Of a DNA stretch of 64,000 bases, positions 28,701 through 35,914 are shown in pieces (positions within the stretch are counted from its first letter, which is position 1; each line of letters begins with the position of its first letter). This stretch comes from Peteryoungia algae (GTDB lineage Bacteria; Pseudomonadota; Alphaproteobacteria; Rhizobiales; Rhizobiaceae): positions 2,956,001-3,020,000 of the forward strand of contig NZ_CP128477.1 in NCBI RefSeq assembly GCF_030369675.1, in the 5' to 3' direction. The notes under the pieces are model-generated. The model searched no databases, was not told where the DNA came from, and saw only the letters and a list, made by a program, of their open reading frames with translations. Made by a program: the position numbers and the translations under genes.

Positions 28701-31252
28701 AGATCGTCGATCAGGTGAACCGCGCCGTCTCGCTTTTCGCCACACCTCGCACCATCGACGGCGAGGTCGAATGGGCCGGCCTGCCGCCGGCGCAGTCAAC
28801 GCCAGCCGAGACACCGGGCAATGTGGACGGCTCCGACCTCGACTTCTGGAATGGAATCGGAGGCTTCTCGAAGGACGGCGCGGAATACGTGGTACGTCTG
28901 GATGGCACCGCTACGACCCCGCACCCGTGGATCAACGTGATTGCCAACGAGAGCTTCGGCTTCCACGTCTCCGCGGAAGGCGCAGGCTTCACCTGGAGTC
29001 AGAATTCCCGCGACTACCAGATCACCCTCTGGACCAATGATCCCGTCATAAACCGCCCAGGCGAAGCATTCTACGTATCGGACCTCGTCAGCGGTCGTGC
29101 CTATGCGACAGTGAGCGCGCTCAATCTCGATCCGGCAGCAAGGTTCGAGGCGCGTCACGGCCTCGGCTACTCGACCTTTATCAGCCACCACGGTGACCTG
29201 GAGATCGAACTGACACAAACGGTGGATCGCGACCGCCCGGTCAAGCTCTCGAAGATCCGTTTGAAGAATATCAGCGGAACAGCCCGAAAGTTCCGTGTCT
29301 ATGGCTACGCGGAATGGGTGCTGGGCAACAACCCGGCCCGCACGGCCCCCTTTGTTCTTTCGACCTTTGACGAGCAGACCGGCACCCTTCTCGCGTCCAA
29401 CCCCTATGACATCAACTACTCCGGCCGTTTCGCCTTTCTGGCAGGCCCGGAACAGCCGGAAGGCTATACGACGAGCCGCCGCGAATTCATCGGTCGCAAC
29501 GGCACGATCAAGCTGCCACAGGCCGTCGCCCGGGCCTCTACCCTGGCGGGTTCGATTGAAAGCGAGAGCGATCCCTGCGCGGCGATCGCCTTCGACATAG
29601 AACTTGCTCCCGGTCAGTCCCGCGACATGACCTTCCTGCTCGGAGAAACCGACACGGCAGAAGCTGCGACTGATCTGGTGAAATCGGTTCGCGCAGCGGG
29701 CTTCGAGACGATCCTGAAGACAAATCGCGACTTCTGGACCGGCTTTACCGGCAAGCTCTCGGTGGCAACCGGCGACAAGGCTTTCGACAACCTCGTCAAT
29801 CGCTGGCTTCCCTATCAGGCACTCGCCTGCCGGATCTTTGCCCGTGCCGGTTTCTACCAGGCGAGCGGAGCCTATGGCTTCCGCGATCAGTTGCAGGACA
29901 CGCTGGCCTTCCTCACGGTCGAGCCGCAACTGGCCCGTCGCCAGATCCTGACGGCCGCAGCGCGTCAGTTCGTCGAAGGCGATGTTCAGCACTGGTGGTT
30001 GCCACAGACGGGCGCCGGCGTACGCACCCTGATTTCCGACGACGTCGTCTGGCTCGCCTATGCTGTCGATCAGTATGTGACCGCCACGGCCGACGATCAG
30101 ATTCTCGCGGAACAGATCCCGTTCCTGGACGGGCCAGAGCTGACGGAGGGCCAGCACGACAGCTTCTTCCTGCCCAGCACAGCAGCCGAGACCGCTGATC
30201 TCTACGAACATGCTGCCCGCGCGCTCGATCTTGCCGTCAGCAGGACCGGCGAGCACGGCCTGCCACTGATCCTCGGTGGTGACTGGAACGACGGCATGAA
30301 CCGTGTCGGCATCGATGGCCGCGGCGAAAGTGTCTGGCTCGGCTGGCTGCTCGCCGCCACGCTCGAACGCTTCAATGTCTACGCCGAGAAACGGGGCGAC
30401 CGCGATCGCAGCCTTCGCTGGAGTGCCCACGTCGTCAATCTCAAGGCAGCACTTGAAACGGCGGGCTGGGACGGCGATCACTATCGTCGCGGCTATTTCG
30501 ACGATGGCTCGCCGCTCGGGTCGAACGAGTCGCTACAGTGCCAGATCGATTCCATCGCGCAGTCCTGGAGCGTCCTATCGGGCGTCGGCGACCCCACCCA
30601 TACGAGCATGGCATTGGATGCGGCCGTCTCCAGGCTCGTGGACACGGAAAGCGGGATCGTCCGTCTCTTCACCCCGGCCTTCGACAAACCGTTGATCGAT
30701 CCGGGCTATATAGGCGCCTATCCTCTCGGTGTGCGCGAGAACGGTGGTCAATATACCCACGCCGCGATCTGGCTGGGGCTATCGCTGGTCAGGGCCGGCC
30801 GTCTTGCTGACGCCTGGCGCGTCTTCGAAATGCTCAACCCGGTCAACCATGCCCGCACGGCGGAGGAAGCCGAGCGTTACCGTGTCGAACCCTATGTAGT
30901 CGCAGCCGATATCTATGGCGGCGAAGGCTATGCGGGCCGCGGCGGCTGGACCTGGTACACGGGCTCTGCCGGCTGGCTGTACCGCTTTGCCGTGGAAGGC
31001 TTCCTTGGCATTCGCCGCAAGGGCAATGACATCATGGTCAGCCCCAGCCTGCCCGAGCATTGGCAGAGCTTCAGGGCAAAGGTGGAGATCGACGGCCGCA
31101 CGATCGATGTCGATGTCAAGCGAAACGCAACTGGCTATGACGTGACGCTCGACGGCAAGCCCCAGGGGGCTACCCAGGACACACCCGGACCGTCCGCTCC
31201 GCCACCGGCCAGGAAGCTCGCGCGAAAGCCGAAGGTCAAGGCAGCCGAATAA
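22739..31252 (+). CDS. ndvB: cyclic beta-1,2-glucan synthase NdvB/ChvB
   Basis: A 2837-residue inner-membrane enzyme that makes cyclic beta-1,2-glucans from UDP-glucose, starting on itself as protein primer. These glucans serve osmotic adaptation and plant or host interaction. The GT84 synthase part holds membrane segments (near 400-460, 820-860 and 945-980), the acidic motif DADT (Asp616, Asp618) and QHRWARGDW (763-771). The C-terminal part is a GH94-type phosphorylase domain that trims chain length, with DWNDGMN (2515-2521) containing the catalytic Asp. The central region corresponds to the cyclising part of known synthases. The start at ATG 22739 gives the usual length; an upstream in-frame ATG at 22670 would add 23 residues. 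No frameshift is seen in 8.5 kb. The exporter gene ndvA is 4.7 kb downstream. Confidence 0.97.
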   Translation: MTLHVPSRDLETKQIDHNDSIRSAYFTIEELRESAASLALNGAAELPGLMDFDFAARHKENEREILRVYRATAADVEAGATITPAAEWLLDNHYIIEEAIQEVRRDFPKKFYRQLPTMKVGQREIPRTMALAWLYVAHTHSTVSQESMTALVEGYQEHQTLEIGELWALPSIVRFVLVENLRRIATRVDRSRRMRRRANEVADEIIRLNDPVAAATYLRQIEQLADDNTFATQFLYRLRNGSQNTSFAVEWLESRLEAAGRTAEEAMDAEHNRLSSGNVTMGNIVRGLREIDDKEWSVWVEDVSHVDRVLGQHTDYRQLDFGSRNTYRNTIERLARRCDLSEIEIAQTAIDVATQAAGPDGRLDVGSYLVGSRRTELENAIGYSQPLSRIVTDFIKRLNWFSIAIPVVALTITALAVIGYFLDQAGLPTSLVLILLILVSLPVSEGATGLFNTLVTYFVKPFRLTGYEFKEGIPQEARTLVVVPCMITKRDDVDELVRNLEVHYLTNPHGEIYFALLSDWKDSDTEESSADLEVLEYAKREVAHLNGRYDFAGKTRFYLMHRRRLYNEAEGCWMGWERKRGKLHELNLLLRGDRDTSYLPGANTVPENIRYVMTLDADTRLMRDAVTKLVGKMHHPINRPVHDEETGRVISGYGVLQPRVTPSLTTGKDASVFQRIFSMNRGLDPYVFTVSDVYQDITGEGTFTGKGLYDVDAFETAIKGRIDENSVLSHDLLEGSFARCALVTDVELVEDFPTRYEVEISRQHRWARGDWQLIPYIGDTSRGITSLGRWKMVDNLRRSLTPIAWYAASVLGWATMEPVGATIWQLLLIFSLFVAPTISLLSGIVPRQTDIVPAAHFQTLWSEVRSINAQVALRIVFIADNACMMADAIVRSLYRMLVSRKLLLEWRTAASVQSAAQGTIASYYHNMRHAPILAILSVGVAALPGGYGYLIGLPFAFLWVLSPLLAWYVSQSAETEDSLEVPENVSYELRKIARRTWRYYETFTTAGDNYLPPDNFQETPEPIIAHRTSPTNIGVYLLSVVSARHFGWLSFEQTIERMEQTISTVERMEKYRGHLYNWYYTDTLNTLGPRYVSAVDSGNLAGHLIAISSACREWAEAPSAHLQGNLDGIGDVGGILLEILGQLPDDRKTVRPLRRRLEERIIGFNTALVAVKREHEFASIRIINLAVLARDVQKLAANLHHEVRSEQSAEVVRWTESLVSVCEAHISDTAFDLSNIDPLRQRLSQLSERARSIAFSMDFTFLFRPERRLLSIGYRVDARELDEACYDLLASECRLTSLFAIAKGDLPTEHWYRLGRQVVPIGARAALISWSGSMFEYLMPPLVMQERQGGILNQTNNLIVIEQMNHGRRLNIPWGISEAAFNARDHEMNYQYTNFGVPTLGLKRGLGQNAVIAPYASILASQYYPEAALENLKRLRKLGALGAYGFHDAVDFTPTRLPDGKKCAVVYNYYAHHHGMSIAAIANVAFNGRLRALFHADPVIEAAELLLQEKTPREIPVMSAKYEPQTPGKGQADLLRAEIRTVEDPTTKDREVVFLSNGHYSVMLTATGSGFSRWNGQSVTRWKPDTTEDRWGTFIFLRDMSSNQWWSTTAAPRRAAEEETKVIFGDDKAEFFKTVGDISTSVECIVGTEHDAEGRRLTILNTGTEDRYIEVTSYTEPVLAFEDSDNAHPLFSRMFVKTEFGRRRDVIRAERNKRSPSDPDICVAHLVVDSAGQGRPTEFETDRRKFLGRGRTLGEAAAFDPGANLSGTEGFTLDPILSLRRVVRVPAGKKVQVIFWTMAAPNREEIDQAIERYRHPDAFSHELIHAWTRAQVELRHIGITSQQAAAFQHLGRYLVYPDNHLRADPETVRKSLRSQSALWPMAISGDYPIFALRINDDMDMDIAREAMSALEYLRRRGVVADLAIINERATSYAQDMQHALDQMADNLRHRLPGGRQHVFTIRDDLQDEGATLSVLAAARVVLHTRNGKIVDQVNRAVSLFATPRTIDGEVEWAGLPPAQSTPAETPGNVDGSDLDFWNGIGGFSKDGAEYVVRLDGTATTPHPWINVIANESFGFHVSAEGAGFTWSQNSRDYQITLWTNDPVINRPGEAFYVSDLVSGRAYATVSALNLDPAARFEARHGLGYSTFISHHGDLEIELTQTVDRDRPVKLSKIRLKNISGTARKFRVYGYAEWVLGNNPARTAPFVLSTFDEQTGTLLASNPYDINYSGRFAFLAGPEQPEGYTTSRREFIGRNGTIKLPQAVARASTLAGSIESESDPCAAIAFDIELAPGQSRDMTFLLGETDTAEAATDLVKSVRAAGFETILKTNRDFWTGFTGKLSVATGDKAFDNLVNRWLPYQALACRIFARAGFYQASGAYGFRDQLQDTLAFLTVEPQLARRQILTAAARQFVEGDVQHWWLPQTGAGVRTLISDDVVWLAYAVDQYVTATADDQILAEQIPFLDGPELTEGQHDSFFLPSTAAETADLYEHAARALDLAVSRTGEHGLPLILGGDWNDGMNRVGIDGRGESVWLGWLLAATLERFNVYAEKRGDRDRSLRWSAHVVNLKAALETAGWDGDHYRRGYFDDGSPLGSNESLQCQIDSIAQSWSVLSGVGDPTHTSMALDAAVSRLVDTESGIVRLFTPAFDKPLIDPGYIGAYPLGVRENGGQYTHAAIWLGLSLVRAGRLADAWRVFEMLNPVNHARTAEEAERYRVEPYVVAADIYGGEGYAGRGGWTWYTGSAGWLYRFAVEGFLGIRRKGNDIMVSPSLPEHWQSFRAKVEIDGRTIDVDVKRNATGYDVTLDGKPQGATQDTPGPSAPPPARKLARKPKVKAAE

Positions 31253-31260
31253 CCAAAACG

Positions 31261-31294
31261 AAAAAGGCCCCGCCAGCGATGGCGGGGCCTTTTT
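31261..31294. terminator. bidirectional terminator between ndvB and pyc
   Basis: A perfect 14-bp stem (AAAAAGGCCCCGCC with GGCGGGGCCTTTTT) around a 6-base loop. The A and T runs at both edges let it serve ndvB (plus) and pyc (minus). Confidence 0.93.
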
Positions 31295-31317
31295 CTTGTC
31301 CGATGGCGGGTCGGCCG

Positions 31318-34300
31318 TCAGGCCGAGTAGACGATCAACAGATCCTTGGCATCGATCTGGTCGCCGATATGGACCAGGACCTCCGAAATCGTGCCGTCGC
31401 GATCGGCATGCAGGGCCGTCTCCATCTTCATTGCTTCGATAGAGAGCAGCACGTCACCCGACTTGACCGTCTGGCCGGCTGAAACAGCAACCGTCGAGAT
31501 GACGCCCGGCATGGGCGCACCGAGATGAGCCGCATTGCCGGTCTCGGCCTTGCGACGGACAGCGCTGCCGGAAGCACCATGAGCCCGATCCGGCACCTTG
31601 ATGCGGCGCGGCTGGCCATTCAGTTCAAAGAACACGGTGACCATGCCCTTTTCATCGGTGCGGCCGAGCGCCTGATTGACGATGACCAGCGTCTTGCCCT
31701 TCTCGAGATCGAGGAACAGTTCCTGGCCGGCGGGCATGCCGTAGAAATATTCCGGCGTCGGAATGACAGAGACCGGGCCGTATGTGTCGGCTGCCAATGC
31801 GTAATCTGTGAAGACCTTCGGATACATCAGATACGAAGCGAATTCGAAATCCGTCACGTCCCGACCCAGCTTTTCCTCGATCACCTTGCGTTCGGCGTCG
31901 AGATCCGCCGGCGGCAGCAGCGAGCCGGGCACGGCCGTGTACGGCTGCTCGCCCTTCAGCACCTTCTTCTGCAACGCTTCCGGCCAACCACCCGGAGGCT
32001 GGCCAAGATCACCCTTGAGCATCGAGACGACCGAGTCCGGGAAGGCAATGTCCTTGGCCGGATCCTCGACGTCGGAGACAGAGAGATCCTGGCTCACCAT
32101 CATCAGGGCCATATCGCCGACGACCTTGGAGGACGGCGTTACCTTGACGATATCGCCGAACATCTGGTTGGCATCTGCATAGGCCTGAGCGACTTCGTGC
32201 CAGCGTGTCTCGAGACCGAGCGAGCGAGCCTGCTCCTTGAGGTTGGTGAACTGCCCGCCTGGCATTTCATGCAGGTAGACCTCCGAGGCCGGTCCCTTCA
32301 GATCGCTTTCGAAGGCGGCATACTGGGTGCGCACGGCCTCCCAATAGAAGGACAGACGGCGGATCCAATGCGGATCGAGACCCGGATCGCGTTCGGAGCC
32401 ACGCAGCGCCTCGACGATCGAGCCGAGGCACGGCTGCGACGTGTTGCCGGAGAAGGCATCCATGGCAGCATCCACCGCATCGACCCCGGCCTCCACGGCG
32501 GCAAGCACGGTCGCAGCACCAATGCCGGATGTGTCATGCGTGTGGAAGTGAATTGGCAGGCTCGTCGCTTCGCGCAGCGCCTTGAACAGCACCTTGGCCG
32601 CAGCTGGTTTCAGAAGGCCCGCCATGTCCTTGACCGCGATGATATGCGCACCGGCCTTTTCCAGGTCAGCAGCGAGCGCCGTGTAGTATTTCAGATCATA
32701 CTTCGGACGGGCAGAGTTCAGCAGGTCGCCTGTGTAGCAGATGGTCGCTTCGCAGAGCTTGTTCTCTTCGATGACCGCATCCATCGACACGCGCATGTTG
32801 TCGACCCAGTTCAGGCAGTCGAACACGCGGAAGAGGTCGATGCCGCCCCTGGCAGCCTGACGAACGAAGTACTTCACCACATTGTCGGGGTAATTCTTGT
32901 AGCCGACGCCGTTGGCACCGCGCAGCAGCATCTGCAAGAGCAGGTTCGGTGCCCCCTCACGAACCAGCGCCAGACGTTCCCACGGGTCTTCCGTCAGGAA
33001 GCGCATGGAAACGTCGAAGGTGGCGCCACCCCAGCATTCGAGCGACAGGAGGTTCGGCAGCGCCCGCGCATAGGTGTCGGCAATCTTGGCGATGTCATGC
33101 GTGCGAACACGCGTGGCAAGCAGCGACTGGTGACCATCGCGCATGGTCGTGTCCGTCATCAGGATGCGCTTCTCGTTCCGCATCCAGTCGCCGAATTTCT
33201 TTGGGCCCAGCTCGTCGAGCAGCTGTTTCGTGCCCGGCTTGATGTCTGCATCGATAAAGGGAACGACCGGCACGGCAGCATCGGCCGGCGGCTTGGGCCG
33301 CCCCTTCACTTCCGGGTGGCCGTTGACCGTCACATCAGCAAGATAGGTCAAGAGCTTCGTCGCACGGTCCTGGCGCTTCACCTGCTGGAACAGCTCCGGC
33401 GTCGTGTCGATGAAGCGGGTCGTGTAGGAATTGTCGCGGAAGCTCGGATGGCCGATAATCGCTTCGAGGAAGGTGAGGTTGGTCGCAACGCCGCGGATAC
33501 GGAATTCGCGCAGCGCGCGGTCCATGCGGCTGATCGCCTCCTGCGCGGTACTGCCCGACGCCGTCACCTTGACCAGAAGCGGGTCGTAATAGCGGGTGAT
33601 GATCGCACCTGAATAGGCCGTGCCACCATCGAGACGGATACCGAAGCCGGCGGCCGAACGATAGGCGGTGATCCGGCCATAATCCGGAATGAAGTTCTGC
33701 TCAGGGTCTTCCGTGGTGATGCGGCACTGCAGGGCGTGGCCATTGAGCCGGATATCGGCCTGCTTCGGAACGCCGGATCCGGGCGTGCCGATCGCGTGAC
33801 CATCGAGGATGTGAATCTGCGCCTTCACGATGTCGATGCCTGTCACGACTTCCGTGACGGTATGCTCGACCTGGATGCGCGGATTGACCTCGATAAAGTA
33901 GAATTTGCCGGTATCGGCATCCATCAGGTATTCGACGGTGCCGGCGCCGATGTAATTGGTAGCCTTGGCGATTTTCAGCGAATAGTCGGCGAGCTCCTGG
34001 CGCTGCGCTTCGTTGAGATAGGGTGCCGGCGCACGCTCGACGACCTTCTGGTTGCGGCGCTGGATCGAGCAGTCACGCTCGAAGAGATGCACGACATTAC
34101 CATGGGTGTCGCCGAGGATCTGGCTCTCGACGTGGCGGGCACGCTCCACGAGCTTTTCGAGATAGACCTCGTCCTTGCCAAACGCTGCCATGGCCTCGCG
34201 CTTGCCCTCGGTCACTTCGCGCAGCAAGTCCTTTGGATCGCGAATGGCGCGCATGCCACGCCCGCCACCGCCCCAGGAGGCCTTGAGCATGACCGGGTAG

Positions 34301-34779
34301 CCGACCTCTGCCGCGAGGCGATGGATTTCGGCCTCGTCGTCCGGCAGCGGATTGGTCGCGGGTACGACTGGCACACCGACGCTGATCGCGAGATTGCGCG
34401 CCGCGACCTTGTTGCCAAGCTGCCGCATCGTGTCGCTCTTCGGACCGATGAAGATGAGGCCTGCATCGTTGCAGGCATCCACGAATTCGGGACTTTCCGA
34501 CAGGAGACCATAGCCCGGGTGGATGGCATCCGCGCCGGAAAGCTTGGCGACCCGAATGATCTCCTCGATCGACAGGTAGCTTTCGATCGGTCCGAGATCC
34601 CTCGCCAGGTGTGGACCTCGACCAACCTGATAACTTTCATCCGCCTTGAAGCGGTGCAGCGCGAGTTTGTCCTCCTCGGCCCAGATGGCGACCGTTTTCA
34701 GACCGAGCTCATTGGCGGCGCGAAAGACGCGGATCGCGATTTCCGAACGATTGGCGACAAGGATCTTGGATATTGGCAA
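31318..34779 (-). CDS. pyc: pyruvate carboxylase
   Basis: A 1153-residue single-chain biotin enzyme that carboxylates pyruvate to oxaloacetate. The biotin-carboxylase/ATP-grasp part covers about 1-460 (ILVANRSEIAIRVFRA at the start, SWGGGGRGMRAI in the glycine loop). The carboxyltransferase domain is about 530-830 (DTTMRDGHQSLLATRVRT). The biotinyl domain is at the C-terminus, with the carrier Lys at about 1118 in EAMKME. The start is TTG 34779 with GGGGAG six bases upstream; this gives the known rhizobial length and removes 13 non-conserved residues of the longer frame. It is transcribed towards ndvB, and the luxR-type gene is 123 bases upstream on the same strand. Confidence 0.96.
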   Translation of the reverse strand: MPISKILVANRSEIAIRVFRAANELGLKTVAIWAEEDKLALHRFKADESYQVGRGPHLARDLGPIESYLSIEEIIRVAKLSGADAIHPGYGLLSESPEFVDACNDAGLIFIGPKSDTMRQLGNKVAARNLAISVGVPVVPATNPLPDDEAEIHRLAAEVGYPVMLKASWGGGGRGMRAIRDPKDLLREVTEGKREAMAAFGKDEVYLEKLVERARHVESQILGDTHGNVVHLFERDCSIQRRNQKVVERAPAPYLNEAQRQELADYSLKIAKATNYIGAGTVEYLMDADTGKFYFIEVNPRIQVEHTVTEVVTGIDIVKAQIHILDGHAIGTPGSGVPKQADIRLNGHALQCRITTEDPEQNFIPDYGRITAYRSAAGFGIRLDGGTAYSGAIITRYYDPLLVKVTASGSTAQEAISRMDRALREFRIRGVATNLTFLEAIIGHPSFRDNSYTTRFIDTTPELFQQVKRQDRATKLLTYLADVTVNGHPEVKGRPKPPADAAVPVVPFIDADIKPGTKQLLDELGPKKFGDWMRNEKRILMTDTTMRDGHQSLLATRVRTHDIAKIADTYARALPNLLSLECWGGATFDVSMRFLTEDPWERLALVREGAPNLLLQMLLRGANGVGYKNYPDNVVKYFVRQAARGGIDLFRVFDCLNWVDNMRVSMDAVIEENKLCEATICYTGDLLNSARPKYDLKYYTALAADLEKAGAHIIAVKDMAGLLKPAAAKVLFKALREATSLPIHFHTHDTSGIGAATVLAAVEAGVDAVDAAMDAFSGNTSQPCLGSIVEALRGSERDPGLDPHWIRRLSFYWEAVRTQYAAFESDLKGPASEVYLHEMPGGQFTNLKEQARSLGLETRWHEVAQAYADANQMFGDIVKVTPSSKVVGDMALMMVSQDLSVSDVEDPAKDIAFPDSVVSMLKGDLGQPPGGWPEALQKKVLKGEQPYTAVPGSLLPPADLDAERKVIEEKLGRDVTDFEFASYLMYPKVFTDYALAADTYGPVSVIPTPEYFYGMPAGQELFLDLEKGKTLVIVNQALGRTDEKGMVTVFFELNGQPRRIKVPDRAHGASGSAVRRKAETGNAAHLGAPMPGVISTVAVSAGQTVKSGDVLLSIEAMKMETALHADRDGTISEVLVHIGDQIDAKDLLIVYSA

Positions 34780-34902
34780 TTCGGTCTCCCCAAAACGATA
34801 TGCCAGGGCATTGTGCACCTGCGAAGAAAACTCATAGCGCGTTGTTTTAGGAAGTTCAATTTGCCTTGGTCAACCGCCGTGAAGATTCCGCGCACCCGGA
34901 GC

Positions 34903-35640
34903 TCAGGTTACCAGCCCGAGTCGGAACGACAGCGCCACCACATGCTGCCTGTTCTTCGCATTCAGCTTGTCCTGAATACCATTCATGTACCAGTCGACGG
35001 TATGATTGGAGATCTTCAGGATCTTGCTGATCTCATTGGAGGTCAGTCCATCCGCCAGATAGTTCAGAACTTCCATTTCCCGCCGGGTCATCCGCGTATC
35101 CATCGGTTTGACCGCGTCCATCTCATTTGCAAACTTGAATTCGACGAGCCGCCAGTAGGCCTTCTTCGCCACCGCATCGAACAGGGTGATCTCGGTCGGC
35201 GACAGATCGACGGGGCGCCCGCCGACAGTCATGTTGCCGAGCAGACCTGTGCGGCCGTGGACGGGGAAGATGTACCCGTCCAGCAGGCCAAACCGCATGC
35301 TGTCGCTCAGCATGCGCTCCATGCGCTTGCGGTGCGGATCAGCCCGGAAGGCGTACAGCGCATCGCGCCAGCGAAAGCCGGCCTGCGCTTGGCCAAGATA
35401 CCGGATGGTAGGATCGATCAACACATATTTCTTGGCGATGTAGAGCTGCGGCCACCCGTCGGGCCACTCCCCTGTCAACACCAGGTTCATCGGATTCTCG
35501 TCGGGTTTCGGCTGGCGGACGACCCCGTAATACTGGAAGCCGTAACTCCGGACCAACTTTTCGAGCTCGGAGATCACCTCGGCCGCTGATCGGAACTCGT
35601 CGACGACCACCAGGAAATGCAATAATTGATTGATATTCAC
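34903..35640 (-). CDS. LuxR-type regulator with autoinducer-binding domain (LuxR solo)
   Basis: A 245-residue regulator with the two-domain layout of quorum-sensing LuxR proteins. The N-terminal autoinducer-binding domain (about 15-170) keeps the positions conserved in TraR/LuxR: Trp63, Tyr67, Asp76, Pro77, Trp91 and Gly118. The C-terminal GerE/LuxR helix-turn-helix (about 183-240) includes TRREMEVLNYLADGLTSNEI and HTVDWYMNGI. This pattern predicts binding of an N-acyl-homoserine lactone or related ligand. No LuxI-type synthase is in the window, so it is a solo here. It lies between pyc (downstream, same strand) and ndvA (divergent), so both are candidate targets. A 21-bp inverted repeat in the divergent gap is a possible binding site. 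Confidence 0.92.
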   Translation of the reverse strand: MNINQLLHFLVVVDEFRSAAEVISELEKLVRSYGFQYYGVVRQPKPDENPMNLVLTGEWPDGWPQLYIAKKYVLIDPTIRYLGQAQAGFRWRDALYAFRADPHRKRMERMLSDSMRFGLLDGYIFPVHGRTGLLGNMTVGGRPVDLSPTEITLFDAVAKKAYWRLVEFKFANEMDAVKPMDTRMTRREMEVLNYLADGLTSNEISKILKISNHTVDWYMNGIQDKLNAKNRQHVVALSFRLGLVT

Positions 35641-35808
35641 AAAATCTCTCCGAACTACGCGGCTGAAATATCATTAAAAAGCCACGAGCCGCGTCTTTGT
35701 CGTCAACTCGAAGCAATTTGAAGTTTTAGCGTCAATTGGGGTTTTTGGAAACTGGATACGGCAGATCAACAGCGCGCTATGCAAAGACCAAAAAGACTGG
35801 AAAGCGGG

Positions 35809-35829
35809 CCGGATCTTGCGAAGATCTGG
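35809..35829. promoter_or_regulatory. inverted repeat between luxR-type gene and ndvA (candidate operator)
   Basis: CCGGATCTT (35809-35817) and AAGATCTGG (35821-35829) form 9-base arms with one mismatch around GCG. It is the clearest dyad in the 274-base luxR/ndvA intergenic region and sits 85 bases before the ndvA start. Size fits a regulator dimer site. Which protein binds is not known; the adjacent LuxR-type regulator is the obvious candidate. Confidence 0.45.
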
Positions 35830-35914
35830 CTCTCGCATTAGGCATCCTAGCGGGCCGTTCAAACTGACGAGCCCCAGCAATCGACGCGGAAATCGCGGTC
35901 CCACGCAAAGGTGA

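Noticed and set aside
24323..30481. Several frames over 500 codons antisense to ndvB.
   Set aside because: They are explained by codon bias of the 8.5-kb synthase gene, whose motifs run uninterrupted.
31525..35589. Frames of 695 and 617 codons antisense to pyc and the luxR-type gene.
   Set aside because: They cross the real gene boundaries and have no signal, domain or ribosome binding site.
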